Of a stretch of DNA of 64,000 nucleotides, positions 10,483 to 22,200 are shown in pieces. Source of the stretch: Macrotrachela quadricornifera (taxonomy: Eukaryota > Rotifera > Eurotatoria > Philodinida > Philodinidae). The notes under the pieces were generated by a model. It saw nothing but the letters and a program-made list of their open reading frames with translations, was not told where the DNA came from and did no database searches. Both the position numbers and the translations under genes were made by a program. The stretch spans positions 29,249 through 93,248 of the forward strand of contig JAJEKB010020600.1 in the NCBI GenBank assembly GCA_022393335.1. Reading direction: 5' to 3'. The number at the start of each line of letters is the position of its first letter. The first letter of the stretch is position 1.

Positions 10483-11641
10483 CAAACATAGGTGACAGGT
10501 CATCAGACAGGTATCGGGCATGCTGCTCACTAGCATGGTCACTATTTGCATAAAGAGCATCCGGATGAATTGTTCGTTGGCCTGCATAATGTACAAATAA
10601 GTCTTGTAGGAAATTAGTGCTGCTCATCATCGATGAGGAAGTATGTGTAGACTATGTATTGTTAACTACGTGAATATTGTGATGAAGACTAGTAGCATGA
10701 CTCCGACTACTGCAAATGTATAAATCATAGTAAACGTCGTGCATAAAGGATGATTCAGAAGTCTTGACTCGATCTGTATAACTAATCTTTTTATATTAAA
10801 ACACATACTTCAAAAACTGTTCCTGTGATGAAACGATGCAGTAAACATGCTCTACAAAAGTACGTATTATCGGAAACGGAGGTCTTCGAGTTTTGAAACA
10901 TTATTTTCGAGCACATCATCTGGTCTAAAAAATTTTTCTGCGAATCATGAGAAAGAGTGCGCTCAAAAGTACCAAACACAAAGTGAATTCTCATTTTTGC
11001 TAAGGTTTTTGAGAGAAATAATAAGAAAAAAAAAAAGTTCGGAGTGAAAAAATATCGATAGTATTTGCTTAGTTGTTTTGAACAAAGGACTGAAGCACAG
11101 CAAATAACAACTAGGAAATACAACTGCCAACACAGTTACATCTAAAGTGGTAGAAAAAAGATAAATTAAAAATAAGAAAGAAATTAATGAATAATTTACA
11201 ACAATACTTTCTGATTATCATCTACAGTTTTAATTACTGCATATGTTGTCTAAATTCAGTTTTGCAAAATTCCAATTATCTAATTTCTATTTTACTTTTA
11301 ACATTGAACTATTCTTGAATTTTTTAAAATAAATGCCTGCCGTCATTTTTTGAATAGTTCTTCACTTTTGAAAACTATCAAATTTGATTTTTAATCATCT
11401 GATAGAATGGTTCAGAGAACATCTGTCGGTAGAAGAGTTATTAAATTCAAAGAAGTTATCCATATATATATAGCGATCCAGATTTAAATTGCATCAAAAT
11501 GTAATTCAACGAGTTCTGTATTCTCAATAAAATTTTCATATCTTAAACTTATTTTCTTTTGAGAAAAATCGTAGGAAGATTTGATTTTAAATGATGCATA
11601 CACAATATTTTATTAACTATTTAATTTCGATTACTAATAAC
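10483..11641. other. Intergenic
   Basis: No gene recognised. The overlapping opposite-strand frames around 10791-11123 show no family features. Confidence 0.5.
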
Positions 11642-11643
11642 TA

Positions 11644-12263
11644 ACGGATGGCCCAGAGGAAATTGGCACGTTTTGATAAGATGTTTTTTCAAGTTAGACT
11701 AGATGAAAATGTTTCGTTCTAATGTTAAAGATAAAAACTTTTCTGTAGATTTTATTGATGTATTATTTGATCAACTGCACTATAAGATACTTTTAAGCTT
11801 AAATTTTTGCTTCGAAAAATACGAAAACAATATTGTCGACTGATGGAATCGTAATATTCGTTGCCGTTTTTCTCAAAACTTAGTTTTACGAAAACTACTT
11901 TTCACTATAAGAGCTAAATTATTTTTCTAGACTAACGATTAGGCTAAGATCTTTAATTTAGTCTAAAAAATACCAAAAAAGAATAGCAAGGCATTTTCTT
12001 GTAAGCGGTTTTTTCGATCACGAAATTGTATCCACAGATTTAGTATTAGATCTCAAAAGTACATACACAAAATGTTGAGCAAATGATATTTTTGTAGTGC
12101 CTAGTATTCCTGAAGAAGGGCAAATGCTCATCTAATAGATAGCACATCAATAAAATCTACAGAAAACTTTCTATCTTTTGACATTAGAACGAAAGGTCTT
12201 TATCTAGTCTCATTTTAGAAAACATCTTATTCAAAAAGCAACAATTTCCTCTGCGCCATCCGT
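11644..12263. mobile_element. Mariner-type MITE, long terminal inverted repeats
   Basis: The termini ACGGATGGCCCAGAGGAAAT and, inverted, ACGGATGGCGCAGAGGAAAT continue as imperfect inverted arms of about 120 bases (matching blocks near 11700-11765 and 12140-12200). TA flanks both sides (11642-11643 and 12264-12265), as for Tc1/mariner elements. No coding region. Confidence 0.7.
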
Positions 12264-12265
12264 TA

Positions 12266-12692
12266 TTTTGAGTTATCTTTTTTTTACAAGAAACATATTT
12301 GTAATAATTACATATGTTGGAATTATGCATTCATTATTTGTTTATCATAAAGAACAACTGATATATCTTTCAATTATTATTTATTATTGTAAGAAGAGAG
12401 TAAAACCTGATCATTTATTGTTTACCCATGGAGTAAGCAGTTACCATTGCCTTTCTCGCATTTATTTCTTATCTGTTTAAGCGTTCTGTGCATGTAAATA
12501 ACTTTACGAGTCTCTTAATGATGCTCTTTGTCTAGAAAGAAATGATAAGAAAAAAAAATAAAACGCATTTTCATAACTTCATGTAAGAAAAGTAATTAAA
12601 CAATTTTGTTTTGTCATTCCTTCTTTTTTGTCGCAATTAGAATTTTTTTTAATAAAATTTTTATTTGAGATAAATTGAAAACTTAACAAAAA
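12266..12692 (+). promoter_or_regulatory. Upstream region of the TIR-domain gene
   Basis: About 430 AT-rich bases between the MITE and the ATG at 12693. No specific element could be assigned. The MITE end is close enough to have supplied promoter sequence. Confidence 0.3.
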
Positions 12693-15047
12693 ATGTCCGA
12701 TAATAACAATGAATTTTCTAATATTTCATTATTAATCGATGAGCTTATCATTTTACAAACAAATAACAATGATAATAATGGAGTTGAAGTTTACGATGTC
12801 CTGCTTTTCAAATTATATACAGAATTAAGTTCTCTTCAAAATTCTTTTGAAATATCAATTACACTTAATGAATTGGAACAATATTTTATTAAATTAAATC
12901 CTTTATTATCAACATCATCACTATCTTCATCTTCTACGTTAATGAGTTGTTATATAATGATACTTGAAAAACTTATTGAAACAGAGTTTTTTGTACAAAA
13001 TATGCAAAATAATGTATCGAAATGTGATGAATACTACATTTTGGCCATGGATGCTTTAAATACAAGAGAAAATTTGGATTATATGCAAGGCAATGAAAAT
13101 CTTCATACAGATTTACACGAACGTTACACAGAATTATTGTTATTTGCAGCTGAACAAGCGATTAGAAATCGGAATTTCCATAGGGAATCGTATAATGTTC
13201 AACAATGGAATTCAGATAAATCATATTTTGAACAGAAATATAAATCATTTTTAAAAATACTTGTATCTTTTATTAATAGAATAATGGACACAAATGAAAA
13301 TTTCTTATATGCACTTCAGTTTTTCGTTAGCCTATCAGACGATACTAATCTCGTACCGGAGTTAGTTGAATGTGATTTACCAAAGTATTTAAAAATGTGG
13401 TTATCAACTTTTAATGATAAGAAAGATTTAGAAAACAGTGATTTGTGTGAATTTCTATTAGTAACTATCAACAATATGGCTCGTCATGAAGACGGTTCAA
13501 ATGCTTTAAAAACTGTTCAGATAAATGACACTTTAAAAGATTTTTGGAAATGTTACGAACAAAATTTATCCAAACATTTAACAGCTTTGTATTATACGGC
13601 TTATGCACTAATCGTTACACCTGATGAATTAAAATCTACTATTGTTTTTCATCATGTTATTGATTATTTAATAGAAAGTTTAGATGTTGCTTCACATTCA
13701 CCGAATATGCGTACCGTTACGACACATATTTCTGAAGATCTTGTTGCAGTTGCACGATTAGTAGTTAATGATAATGTTGCTCAATATATTATAAATGTGT
13801 CTAAAATAGATACAAATACAGACGGGCTGACATTTTTTTACGAACTATTTGAGAACTATAATGATTTAACGCTTAATGATTTATATTTAAAACATTTAAG
13901 TCGTATTGCTTTATTTAATATATTTTGTAGTTTTAGTTTTCAAGCAACAGCTCAAAAATTTCTTCGATCAAATAAAACATTTATTGAAATAATTAATAAT
14001 GCTTCTCATTACCATAATGAACGGGGTATTGTCATACAACCTTATTTATTACAACATTTATTATCGATTAAACAAGCAGTAGAAGCTATTTGAATTAATC
14101 TTGATTTATACAAAGATGAAGATCTTGTTCAAACTAGTACATCATCGAAATCAATACATCCTCATGTAATGATATCTTATTCTCATAAAGATATTACATT
14201 TTGTCATGATATTGTTCGTGCTTTAAAATCACATTCAATTAATATATGGGTGGATGAAGACGGACATTGTCGTTCAGGTGATTGTTGGGAAGAAATTGGT
14301 AAAGCTATTAAATATGCTTCATTTGTATTGATTATTGTTTCTCCAGATTATTGTCAAAGTGTATCATGTAGAAAAGAAGCAATATATGTTGATAAACGAA
14401 ATAAAACAATAATTGCTTTATATCCAAATGGTAATAAATATGAACCAGATGAATGGCTTGACATTCGATTAACTGGATCCTATGTACGTTTTGGTGATAG
14501 TGTTAAAAAATCATTCGATAAATCTATTTCTCGTCTATTAGAATATATACGATCAAATGAAAGTAATGTTATTAATTCAATTGTGCCGAAAAATACTTTA
14601 TCTACTCAATCACCAATAATATCAAAACAATCTGATAATTTAGCAAATACTAAAATTCAATCAATAGAAAATATGTCTTGTACAATAACTCAATCTCTTA
14701 TCAATACAAAATCATCTATACATGATTGGACAAAAGATGATGTTCAAACATGGTTTTTAATTGAACGTAAACTATTACCACAGCTTTATAAATTATATTC
14801 ATTTATTGATGGAGATTCACTATTAGAATATGCAAAATATTTTATTCAAGAACATGAACAAGGTGCTAAACAACAGTATGAAAAATTATATAAACGCTTA
14901 CATAATAAATTTAATATTGAATTTTATGATAATAATTATACTGATCTTGTTTCTTCTATGAAAAAATTATTATTAACATATAATCAATCACAAACATTGA
15001 ATACAAAGACTACTAAACAAAAATCATCTCTATGCATAATTTTGTAG
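12693..15047 (+). CDS. Helical-TIR-SAM protein with CaaX box, split by one in-frame TGA
   Basis: The frame stays open from 12693 to 15047 apart from a TGA at 14091-14093. Codons 1-466 encode an alpha-helical region that looks armadillo-like but is not certain. The next 25 codons are open and lead into a TIR domain (about codons 491-620) beginning VMISYSHKD, with WVDEDG, WEEIGKAI and VLIIVSPDYC; the Glu in WEE sits where NADase TIRs such as SARM1 have their catalytic Glu. A SAM-like segment (DWTKDDVQTWF) follows at about 676-750. The protein ends SSLCIIL, a CaaX box of geranylgeranyl type after a basic stretch. SARM1 has the same domain types in another order. Likely a membrane-tethered immune or NAD-cleaving TIR protein (inference). 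The TGA may be a real nonsense allele, readthrough or a base error; if real, the TIR half would need its own start at 14169. Confidence 0.75.
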
Positions 15048-15121
15048 ATAAACTATGAATAAGAAGAAGAATTGAACTTATTTCCATAGTAGATCGTATG
15101 AAATATACATGTATGTTCAAA

Positions 15122-15757
15122 TTAATTTTTTTTTAATATCACACTTAAGAAATTTTCAAAACTTTGATACTTTTTTTGTGGTGAAAAAGTAAAGTGTCAT
15201 TAATTTAAAACTGAAGTAACATGTTTTTCTTAGATATTTTTACATAGTTCGATAGAGCTCATCGAACTCTACAAAACTGTATATATGAAAAAAATTTTAA
15301 ACGGAGCTGTTGGATTAAAAGACATTCAAAACTGTATAAAGAATATACCAAAACTCTGCATTTTTTACACTTTTTATAAGGAAATAGAGTTGTCTTTTTT
15401 TATAATAAGTTCAGCGGTTTTTTATTAGCATCTTTATGTAAGATATTTGAAAATATACTTATTCGATGCAGCGGTACATTTTGAACAGCCTACAGAAGTA
15501 AAAATAATCAAAAAAAGCTAATTTTATTGAAAATGTGACTTTTTAAAGATTTTTTGAATAGGTTTTTGAATTTTGTTTCACAAAAAAATAACTCAGGAAA
15601 CTTCTAATACGGAAAGTTTTGTAGAGCTCGGCAAGCTCTATCGAACCATGTAAAAATATCCAAGAAAAACATGTTACTCCATTCAATAAACCTCATTTTT
15701 GACAAGCTCTTATTTGATATAAAATTCACTGTCTTCTACTTAAAATTATAGCAGTAC
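15122..15757. repeat. Foldback element, copy A
   Basis: Inverted arms meet around TCGATAGAGCTCATCGAACTC near 15250 and its counterpart near 15630. The arms include ACTTTTTTTGTGGTGAAAAA and run out to CCATTCAATAAACC and AAATTATAGCAGTAC on the right. The same family recurs at 59173-59796 (copy B), with shared blocks in the same order. The left terminus is degraded. No coding region. Confidence 0.6.
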
Positions 15758-17467
15758 TCCCTGGGCAAAATATTAATAAATAAATTATCACATTTAATGA
15801 ACATTAAGTATTCGTCCTTTATATCGTTTATATGAATGCAAGAAAAATTATTTCATACAGTTGAAAATTTTGATGTTACTATTGGCTTCTTAATTTTCAA
15901 TAACGAATTATAGTTATCAATTAATTGTTAAATTTTCTTTGTGGTTAACATAATACTCTTTCTAGCTGAGTGAAAAAAAAATCTCTAATTTATTGATCAA
16001 CTAATGATAGAGGTTACTAACAAGAAATACTTGAACATTGACTTTTGTCTGAGTTTAGCCGATAAATAAGTAGAACCTTGATCTATCATTTGTTCATGTA
16101 GGCAAAGAGTGTTGGATATTAATCAAAAAAATATCATAGGTTCGAATCCAGTTGGACCTGGATCTAAAACTTAATTTTTTATCAAATTTGGATGGGATTC
16201 AGGAAAATATGGATCCGTAGCTCTCTACTGTTGAGTATGGTAAGCATGGCGCCTTATTATCAGGAAAACATCCTAGATTTTTGTTTTCCAATTTATTTGA
16301 TAAAAAAAACCGGCAGAATTGGCCAATACTAACTTCGCAGAATTCATTGTAACAAATGGAAAAATTTATTTCTTGCAAGAAGTCTAAATTCCCTTGAATG
16401 CATTCTTACACATTATACCTCAATTACAGATGTTCATTACTGAGGATATAGATTGAAAATACAACATCCATATCTAGAGCATTTAGAGACGCATAAAGAT
16501 CGGTGTAAAAATGATCTATTCAGCGTTTGTACAAATGATAAAACAATTTTTTCAATAAGTTTATGAAAATTAAAAATTCGACTTTTGTAAGGAGAGGGAG
16601 CCTCCCTTAATATTATATTTCACTAATTTGTTTTTTACAACTTTAAAAATGTTGTCCTGTTATGATAGAATAAGAAAGATTTTACGTTTTGACTAATATT
16701 TGTACTAAAGAATAATTCTAAACTATCAAAGATTCTTTGGAAATATTACAACATTATAAAATATATATGTGATGATTACAGTACTAATTTAGAATAAATA
16801 TTTTCTTCTAATTTTCGAAGGATATAAATATTCTAGATCAAATTTTCTTCATTCAATTATATTCGATGATTTCATCTGTATAAGAAATGTCATTTTTTAT
16901 TGGAAAACTTTCAAAATATCCAGATTTATGAATGAATATCTTATATTGTACGTGAAGACGTTTTTCGATCATTATATTTCTGAAAATATGAACTAAGAAT
17001 AATTATTATTGTAGAATAAAAAACGATGAGTGATAATCTATAAAATTCTATTTAAAATGATTAGCATACTTAAAAATATTGACAATTTATACATCGTTGA
17101 AATTAGCGACAGATTCAACTTTTTTTAGCGAACATTTGCTTATTAACCTATGTCTAAGTAGATAGTCCTGAAGGAAATTCAAAAATTATACTTTAAGCCA
17201 TGAAGGATTCTAGTGAGATTATGAGTATACCATTGAATAGAACTTGTCAAATTGTATAGACACACTGATGAATTGCTTTATTTATCAATGTGTAAAAATA
17301 ACGATAGATCATTTATTTTAATGAATCTTTTGTCATGAATCATAATTTATATTATAATATTGATTAACTTGTGTAAGATAAATTGACAAAAAAATATTAA
17401 ATTATAGAAGAAATTTTTAGACGAAACAAAGTATAAGGATCAAATAAAGAAATTTAGATTGTGTAGT
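15758..17467. other. Intergenic
   Basis: No gene recognised. A tRNA-like GGTTCGAATCC occurs at about 16138, but no acceptor or anticodon stem can be built around it. The rest is AT-rich, lying 3' of the ART-TPR gene. Confidence 0.5.
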
Positions 17468-20400
17468 TTATAAATTATTTGCAATAATTTCTAACCATGC
17501 CCGTAATTGATCTTCTTCTAATATTTGAAAGATAAAAGATATTTTTTCTTTTAATTTTTTATAATATTCAAAATTAATTGTATTTCGTCGAAATTTATCG
17601 AGATTGAATAGAAAATTTTGTGTATCGTCAATAAGTAAACATTCCAATGTTTTCATTAAGTAGAATAAACTTGAAGTTTTATCATTAAATTTTTCAAAAA
17701 ATTCCATCATGTGAGTAAAACATGTGAGTGTTGTTTTCTTTGGTTTTGTGATACTCTGACGAAAAATTTGTAATAATATGTCGAGAAAAAGAAAAATTGA
17801 ATTCGATGATTGGTTATTATTGTATTTCGATTTAATTCGATTATAAGTTTTATCAATTTGTGGATGATGAACACTTTTAGCCAAATTTATGTAGAGACTA
17901 TCATGAACAAAGTATGTTGATATAAAACGTTGAATATATAGAGTACATTCAGTTGAATATATTTGTAATAGTTGTGTTAGGATAGAGGATATTTTAGCAA
18001 TTTGTTTATGATGAAAAATATGATTAAATAAATCGGTAATAAAGTTTGATTCAACATCTATTTGATAATATAAGAATTTAATTGCCATAAATGTCCCGTA
18101 TATTAAACAATCAAATGCAAGTTCAATTTCATTTTGAGATAGACTCATTTTATACATAATTATTTGTAATGTGATAATCATTTCAAAATGTTTTGGATTA
18201 TTCTCATCATATTTTGAATATTGTTCAATAAAATAACTTCGATAAGATTCATTATCATTAGTTTTCATTCTTGCCATTTTCTTATATATATTCCACACAA
18301 TTCTTGAATCGATTTCTGTCGTTTTTATAAGAGCTTTATTATAATATATTTCTGCATGTTTATAATCATGATGATGACGATAATGATCAGCATAATTAAT
18401 TAATGTATCATATGTACATGTTTGTTCATCAATGATGTTAGGAAGTATATTTGAATTTGGAGCTATATTTGAAAGCCATTGTTGACTAATTTGCATACTC
18501 GCACCTATAATTTGTCGAGCATACTCCGTGCCTAGACTATTGACAGTAAGTTTTATTTGTGGAAGTACCTCTAATAGAGAAGGAATTAATGAACTGATAT
18601 TTGTTGGTGATTGATATTCAACAGCTTTATAACCATATTGTTCTGCAGATTCGATATCACCAGATTGCATAGCAGCCATTACTAATAGAGAATAAACGTA
18701 TCCAAGAAAATCTTTATTATTAGAAAAAGAAGGATTTTTTACTGCTTTATTCAAACGTTCAATACTTTCGGACGATCTTTCATTTTGTATTAGATAATAT
18801 CCATACATTAAGTTAAAAACACCAAACATTCTATGTGATGATGGATAATAAGGTTCCATATATGTGAAACCTTTTTCCATGGTATTTAACGCTTCGAATG
18901 TATTGTTTAGTCTAGAATATGCTGCAGCCATTTGCATATAAATTACTCCGTTAAAAACTGTTCCAAGTGAAGAAGGTATATACGATGTTATTTCTAATGC
19001 TTCTTCCCAATGATTGAGTGCATTGACAAAGTTTTGTTGTTCAGAACAATTATGACCTAAGATCACTAGACGTAATTTTTCATTAACTTCGTCGTCAGAT
19101 TGATTTAGGCTTATGAAAGGTTCAATCATACTATTGGTTTGATTTGTTTGTTCATCAGGATCATATAGTGTTGTATTAGGAGTAGAAATAGATATGCCAA
19201 GCTGTGATGATACAAATGTTTCCACGAATGATTGAAGTGGTTGTAATGCTTTAGGAAATGATTTTAATGCTGAATTTCGTTCCTCTAATATTGTATAAAT
19301 TACTCTTAATAATGCATATATAATCACTTTTAATTTATTATCAATCGATTCATTTTCTAAGAGCATTTTAAAATATTGAATAGATTTATTATATTCATCA
19401 CATAGAAGTAAAAATCCTCCAAAACAAATTAAAGATGCTGTATCATTAAGATTAAAATTTATTTGATCTTGTTCATTTTTGTCTTTAAAATAAAAAAAAC
19501 TATTGAGTAAATCGAATAGAAGACAGATAGTTGTGTCTTGTGAAAGCATAATATTATTGTTTGATTCTATGATTAATGTATGTAAAGTGGGTTCATTATC
19601 AATGAGTTCTTTCATTTGACATTGTTTCTTATAAGCATTAATAACAAATAATTGTGTTATATCAGTAAGAACAAATTTCATTAGTTCTGTGAATGGTCTA
19701 TAATAACCATGAGCATTTGTTGTGAATAATTGTTTAAATACAATAAATGGTAACTGTTTGTTAGAAATTTGATATAGATAAGTTTTTGTATCGTTCACCA
19801 GTTTTAGTATATTTTTGTCTTGTTTGCAATTTGTTAATTCTAAATTAACCATCCAATATTTATTGTGTTCTGTAATTGAGTTCACTTTGAATACAGAAGA
19901 CATAGTGAAGAGAATTTCTTTTTCATCTACGAAGTTACTATCCTGAGTAATATCAGCAAATGTCTGGAGTTGCTTGTCGTTTTCTACATTATTAATTGTG
20001 ATCTTAAAGATTATGGATGTGTTCTTATCAAGACCAGAACCAAATATTTCGGCCACCTCTAAATCTATTGTTGTGGATAAAAATGTATTCATCGATATAA
20101 GACCACCAATACTTTCTCGAATTTTTTCTACTTCACCTATTCCCCAATCTGCTTGTCCCCGATAAACAATCATTGGAAAGCGAAGTGTACCATTTTTCTT
20201 CTGTTGTATATGCAATTGTTTTAACTGAATATTAAGATCTTTAATAATGGAATGAAATGGCACTATAAAATCGCTATTGAGAGTTCGACATGCCTTATTC
20301 AATGCTTTAAAAAGAAATGATGCACGTGTATACCAATTGATAGCTGTATCCGGTTTGTACGTAATTCGAAATTCATCTATATCTGCTTGTTTCATTTTAA

Positions 20401-20623
20401 AAGAATTATCTACAATAGTTTCTTCTATTCGCTTACATACCGTGATAACATGTTCGTTATCAGTTGATGAACGAGGAATACTAAGAAGCACATCAAGCAT
20501 AAATTGATGCCACAAAAATGTTCTACCATCTTCATCTAATTCACCAAGCGAATATTGTTTTAAATCGTTACGAAATATACTAAAAGGTAAGTTAGATTGC
20601 ATTGTCTTCGCCCTTTGATACAA
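17468..20623 (-). CDS. ADP-ribosyltransferase with TPR-like repeats
   Basis: A single-exon frame of 1,051 residues. Residues about 140-265 form an arginine-type (R-S-E) mono-ADP-ribosyltransferase domain: VYRGQ with Arg155, FLSTT with STT at 183-185, and the ExE motif in DEKEILF at 234-236. All three catalytic elements are intact, so transfer of ADP-ribose from NAD to arginine is expected. The rest is helical with tetratricopeptide-like pairs, clearest around LRLVILGHNCSEQQNFVNAL, FNGVIYMQMAAAYSRL and TCTYDTLINYADHYR (about 525-800). No signal peptide, so probably intracellular. ART-TPR fusions are, from memory, an expanded bdelloid family. Target unknown. An ATG seven codons downstream (MQSNLPFS) is an equally good start. 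Intronless, unlike most neighbours. Confidence 0.85.
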   Translation of the reverse strand: MYQRAKTMQSNLPFSIFRNDLKQYSLGELDEDGRTFLWHQFMLDVLLSIPRSSTDNEHVITVCKRIEETIVDNSFKMKQADIDEFRITYKPDTAINWYTRASFLFKALNKACRTLNSDFIVPFHSIIKDLNIQLKQLHIQQKKNGTLRFPMIVYRGQADWGIGEVEKIRESIGGLISMNTFLSTTIDLEVAEIFGSGLDKNTSIIFKITINNVENDKQLQTFADITQDSNFVDEKEILFTMSSVFKVNSITEHNKYWMVNLELTNCKQDKNILKLVNDTKTYLYQISNKQLPFIVFKQLFTTNAHGYYRPFTELMKFVLTDITQLFVINAYKKQCQMKELIDNEPTLHTLIIESNNNIMLSQDTTICLLFDLLNSFFYFKDKNEQDQINFNLNDTASLICFGGFLLLCDEYNKSIQYFKMLLENESIDNKLKVIIYALLRVIYTILEERNSALKSFPKALQPLQSFVETFVSSQLGISISTPNTTLYDPDEQTNQTNSMIEPFISLNQSDDEVNEKLRLVILGHNCSEQQNFVNALNHWEEALEITSYIPSSLGTVFNGVIYMQMAAAYSRLNNTFEALNTMEKGFTYMEPYYPSSHRMFGVFNLMYGYYLIQNERSSESIERLNKAVKNPSFSNNKDFLGYVYSLLVMAAMQSGDIESAEQYGYKAVEYQSPTNISSLIPSLLEVLPQIKLTVNSLGTEYARQIIGASMQISQQWLSNIAPNSNILPNIIDEQTCTYDTLINYADHYRHHHDYKHAEIYYNKALIKTTEIDSRIVWNIYKKMARMKTNDNESYRSYFIEQYSKYDENNPKHFEMIITLQIIMYKMSLSQNEIELAFDCLIYGTFMAIKFLYYQIDVESNFITDLFNHIFHHKQIAKISSILTQLLQIYSTECTLYIQRFISTYFVHDSLYINLAKSVHHPQIDKTYNRIKSKYNNNQSSNSIFLFLDILLQIFRQSITKPKKTTLTCFTHMMEFFEKFNDKTSSLFYLMKTLECLLIDDTQNFLFNLDKFRRNTINFEYYKKLKEKISFIFQILEEDQLRAWLEIIANNL

Positions 20624-22200
20624 CTCTATTCCGACAAGTTTGTTCTCTTAAAAGTAAAATCGTAAAGATGATAGTTCTTTTCTTTACCTTGAAATGTTAG
20701 AAGAGGCGTGCGTTTAGAGAATTATTATATCACTCTCTTATATAAGATAATAAACGAATAGAATACAATAAATTCTAGTTCTTTTTTTTACTCATCGACG
20801 CAATAATAACTGATAATAAATTGTTAAAGATAGTTTTCATACTTTTCTTGATGCAGAGGACTGAAATTTTTATCACATATATATGTCTAATCAAGGTCTT
20901 TTTGTTTTGAGAATTACAACTCTACATCAATTTTTGTACTTACTTTCAAAGGATAGACCTTCGGATGGTCAACTAAAAACATCATAAAATATTTAGAAAA
21001 CTTTTTTATTTTCATATCCGATTTTCAATCATTGTCATAACTACCTTATATAAATACTGCATTGATAAGATGAATAAAGCAAATGTGTAGTATACTGCGT
21101 GATTGTGATCAAAAGTGATATTTCATGATTCACGATTGTTAACATTCATATTCAATGAGAAAAAACTTGATAGTTTTTATGATATTTTTAGTAAAAAGGC
21201 AAAAAAAGTAACTAACAGGAATAAATATAGGGCAGACTGAAAAAATGTTTCTATTCTGCTCTGTAAACGAACCAAAAAAGATGAGAACTATTTATCTGGC
21301 AAGTGTATTACCTTCTTGACAAAAAGCAAGCATACAAGAAAGCAGTCAATGTCGGGATTAAGATCCTGACTTCAGTGAATGAAATTCAGATATGAGTAAA
21401 GATGAGTCAGTGGTAAGCCATTCTAGTATTAAGAAATAATATCAATTTTATTATTTAAGAATGAATCAACATATATCAATAGGAAGTGGTTTTAATATTT
21501 ATTAATGCTATCTATTTTTATATTTAGACGTGCATCAAGACATCAACGATGAGTCATTGTCATATTATAAAACACTATCTATTATTGTACTTAGATATGG
21601 ATTAAGATATGATTACTTTCCGATTTTGACCCCACAAAATAAGAATGAGAGTGTGGATGGTGTGGAATTAAAGTCAGAAAGTACCAAAAACAATATCAAA
21701 GGAATAAACTACATAAAATTACACAACTTCTTCAAAATTTGGAACCTCATTATTTTGCAGAAAACTAATTTTCCTGTATTTATGTCGATGCAATGCTTTT
21801 TCTATTTAGATAAATTCTTGATGATTTTTTATTCTGATTATCACTCTCCATCTATCAGTAATTTCACGAATGATTAAAACCAAACCTAAAAAGTTGAAAT
21901 AAAAATCCTGTTACGAGAGATATCACAAACATGCCATTAATCTGCGTAATAGTTTTATATCAGTTCCTTTTCTGTTTTATTATTTTGAATAAGAGTAGAA
22001 ATAATAAATATTTTTATTAAAAAAGAATCTGTAATTTTGGTAAATATTGTGTGATTTTATTAGTTTTTGGAAATTTCTACTGACAGAACTTATCATAAAT
22101 CTACATTGTGCCACCTACTCACAATCTCATTTCTCTTTATTTTCTTGTATCTACAAAATTTAGTTATATCTATTATATTATGTTCTTTTTATTTCAGAAA
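20624..22200. other. Intergenic
   Basis: No gene recognised. A frame at 21530-21877 follows an acceptor-like ATATTTAG but shows no family features. The stretch holds the upstream regions of the divergent ART-TPR and EGF-7TM genes. An unseen first exon of the receptor could lie here, because an acceptor-like TTTATTTCAG ends at 22197. Confidence 0.45.

Noticed and set aside
9950..10553. Two plus-strand frames inside the hAT element
   Set aside because: No zinc finger, hAT dimerisation or catalytic motif; the element appears non-coding.
16090..16165. tRNA-like segment with an exact GGTTCGAATCC box
   Set aside because: The T arm has a mismatch, no acceptor stem pairs with the 3' side and no proper anticodon arm can be drawn. 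At best it is a decayed tRNA-derived fragment.
21530..21877. 115-residue frame upstream of the EGF-7TM gene as a possible first exon
   Set aside because: No signal peptide, no domain likeness and no clear donor joining it in frame to 22198.
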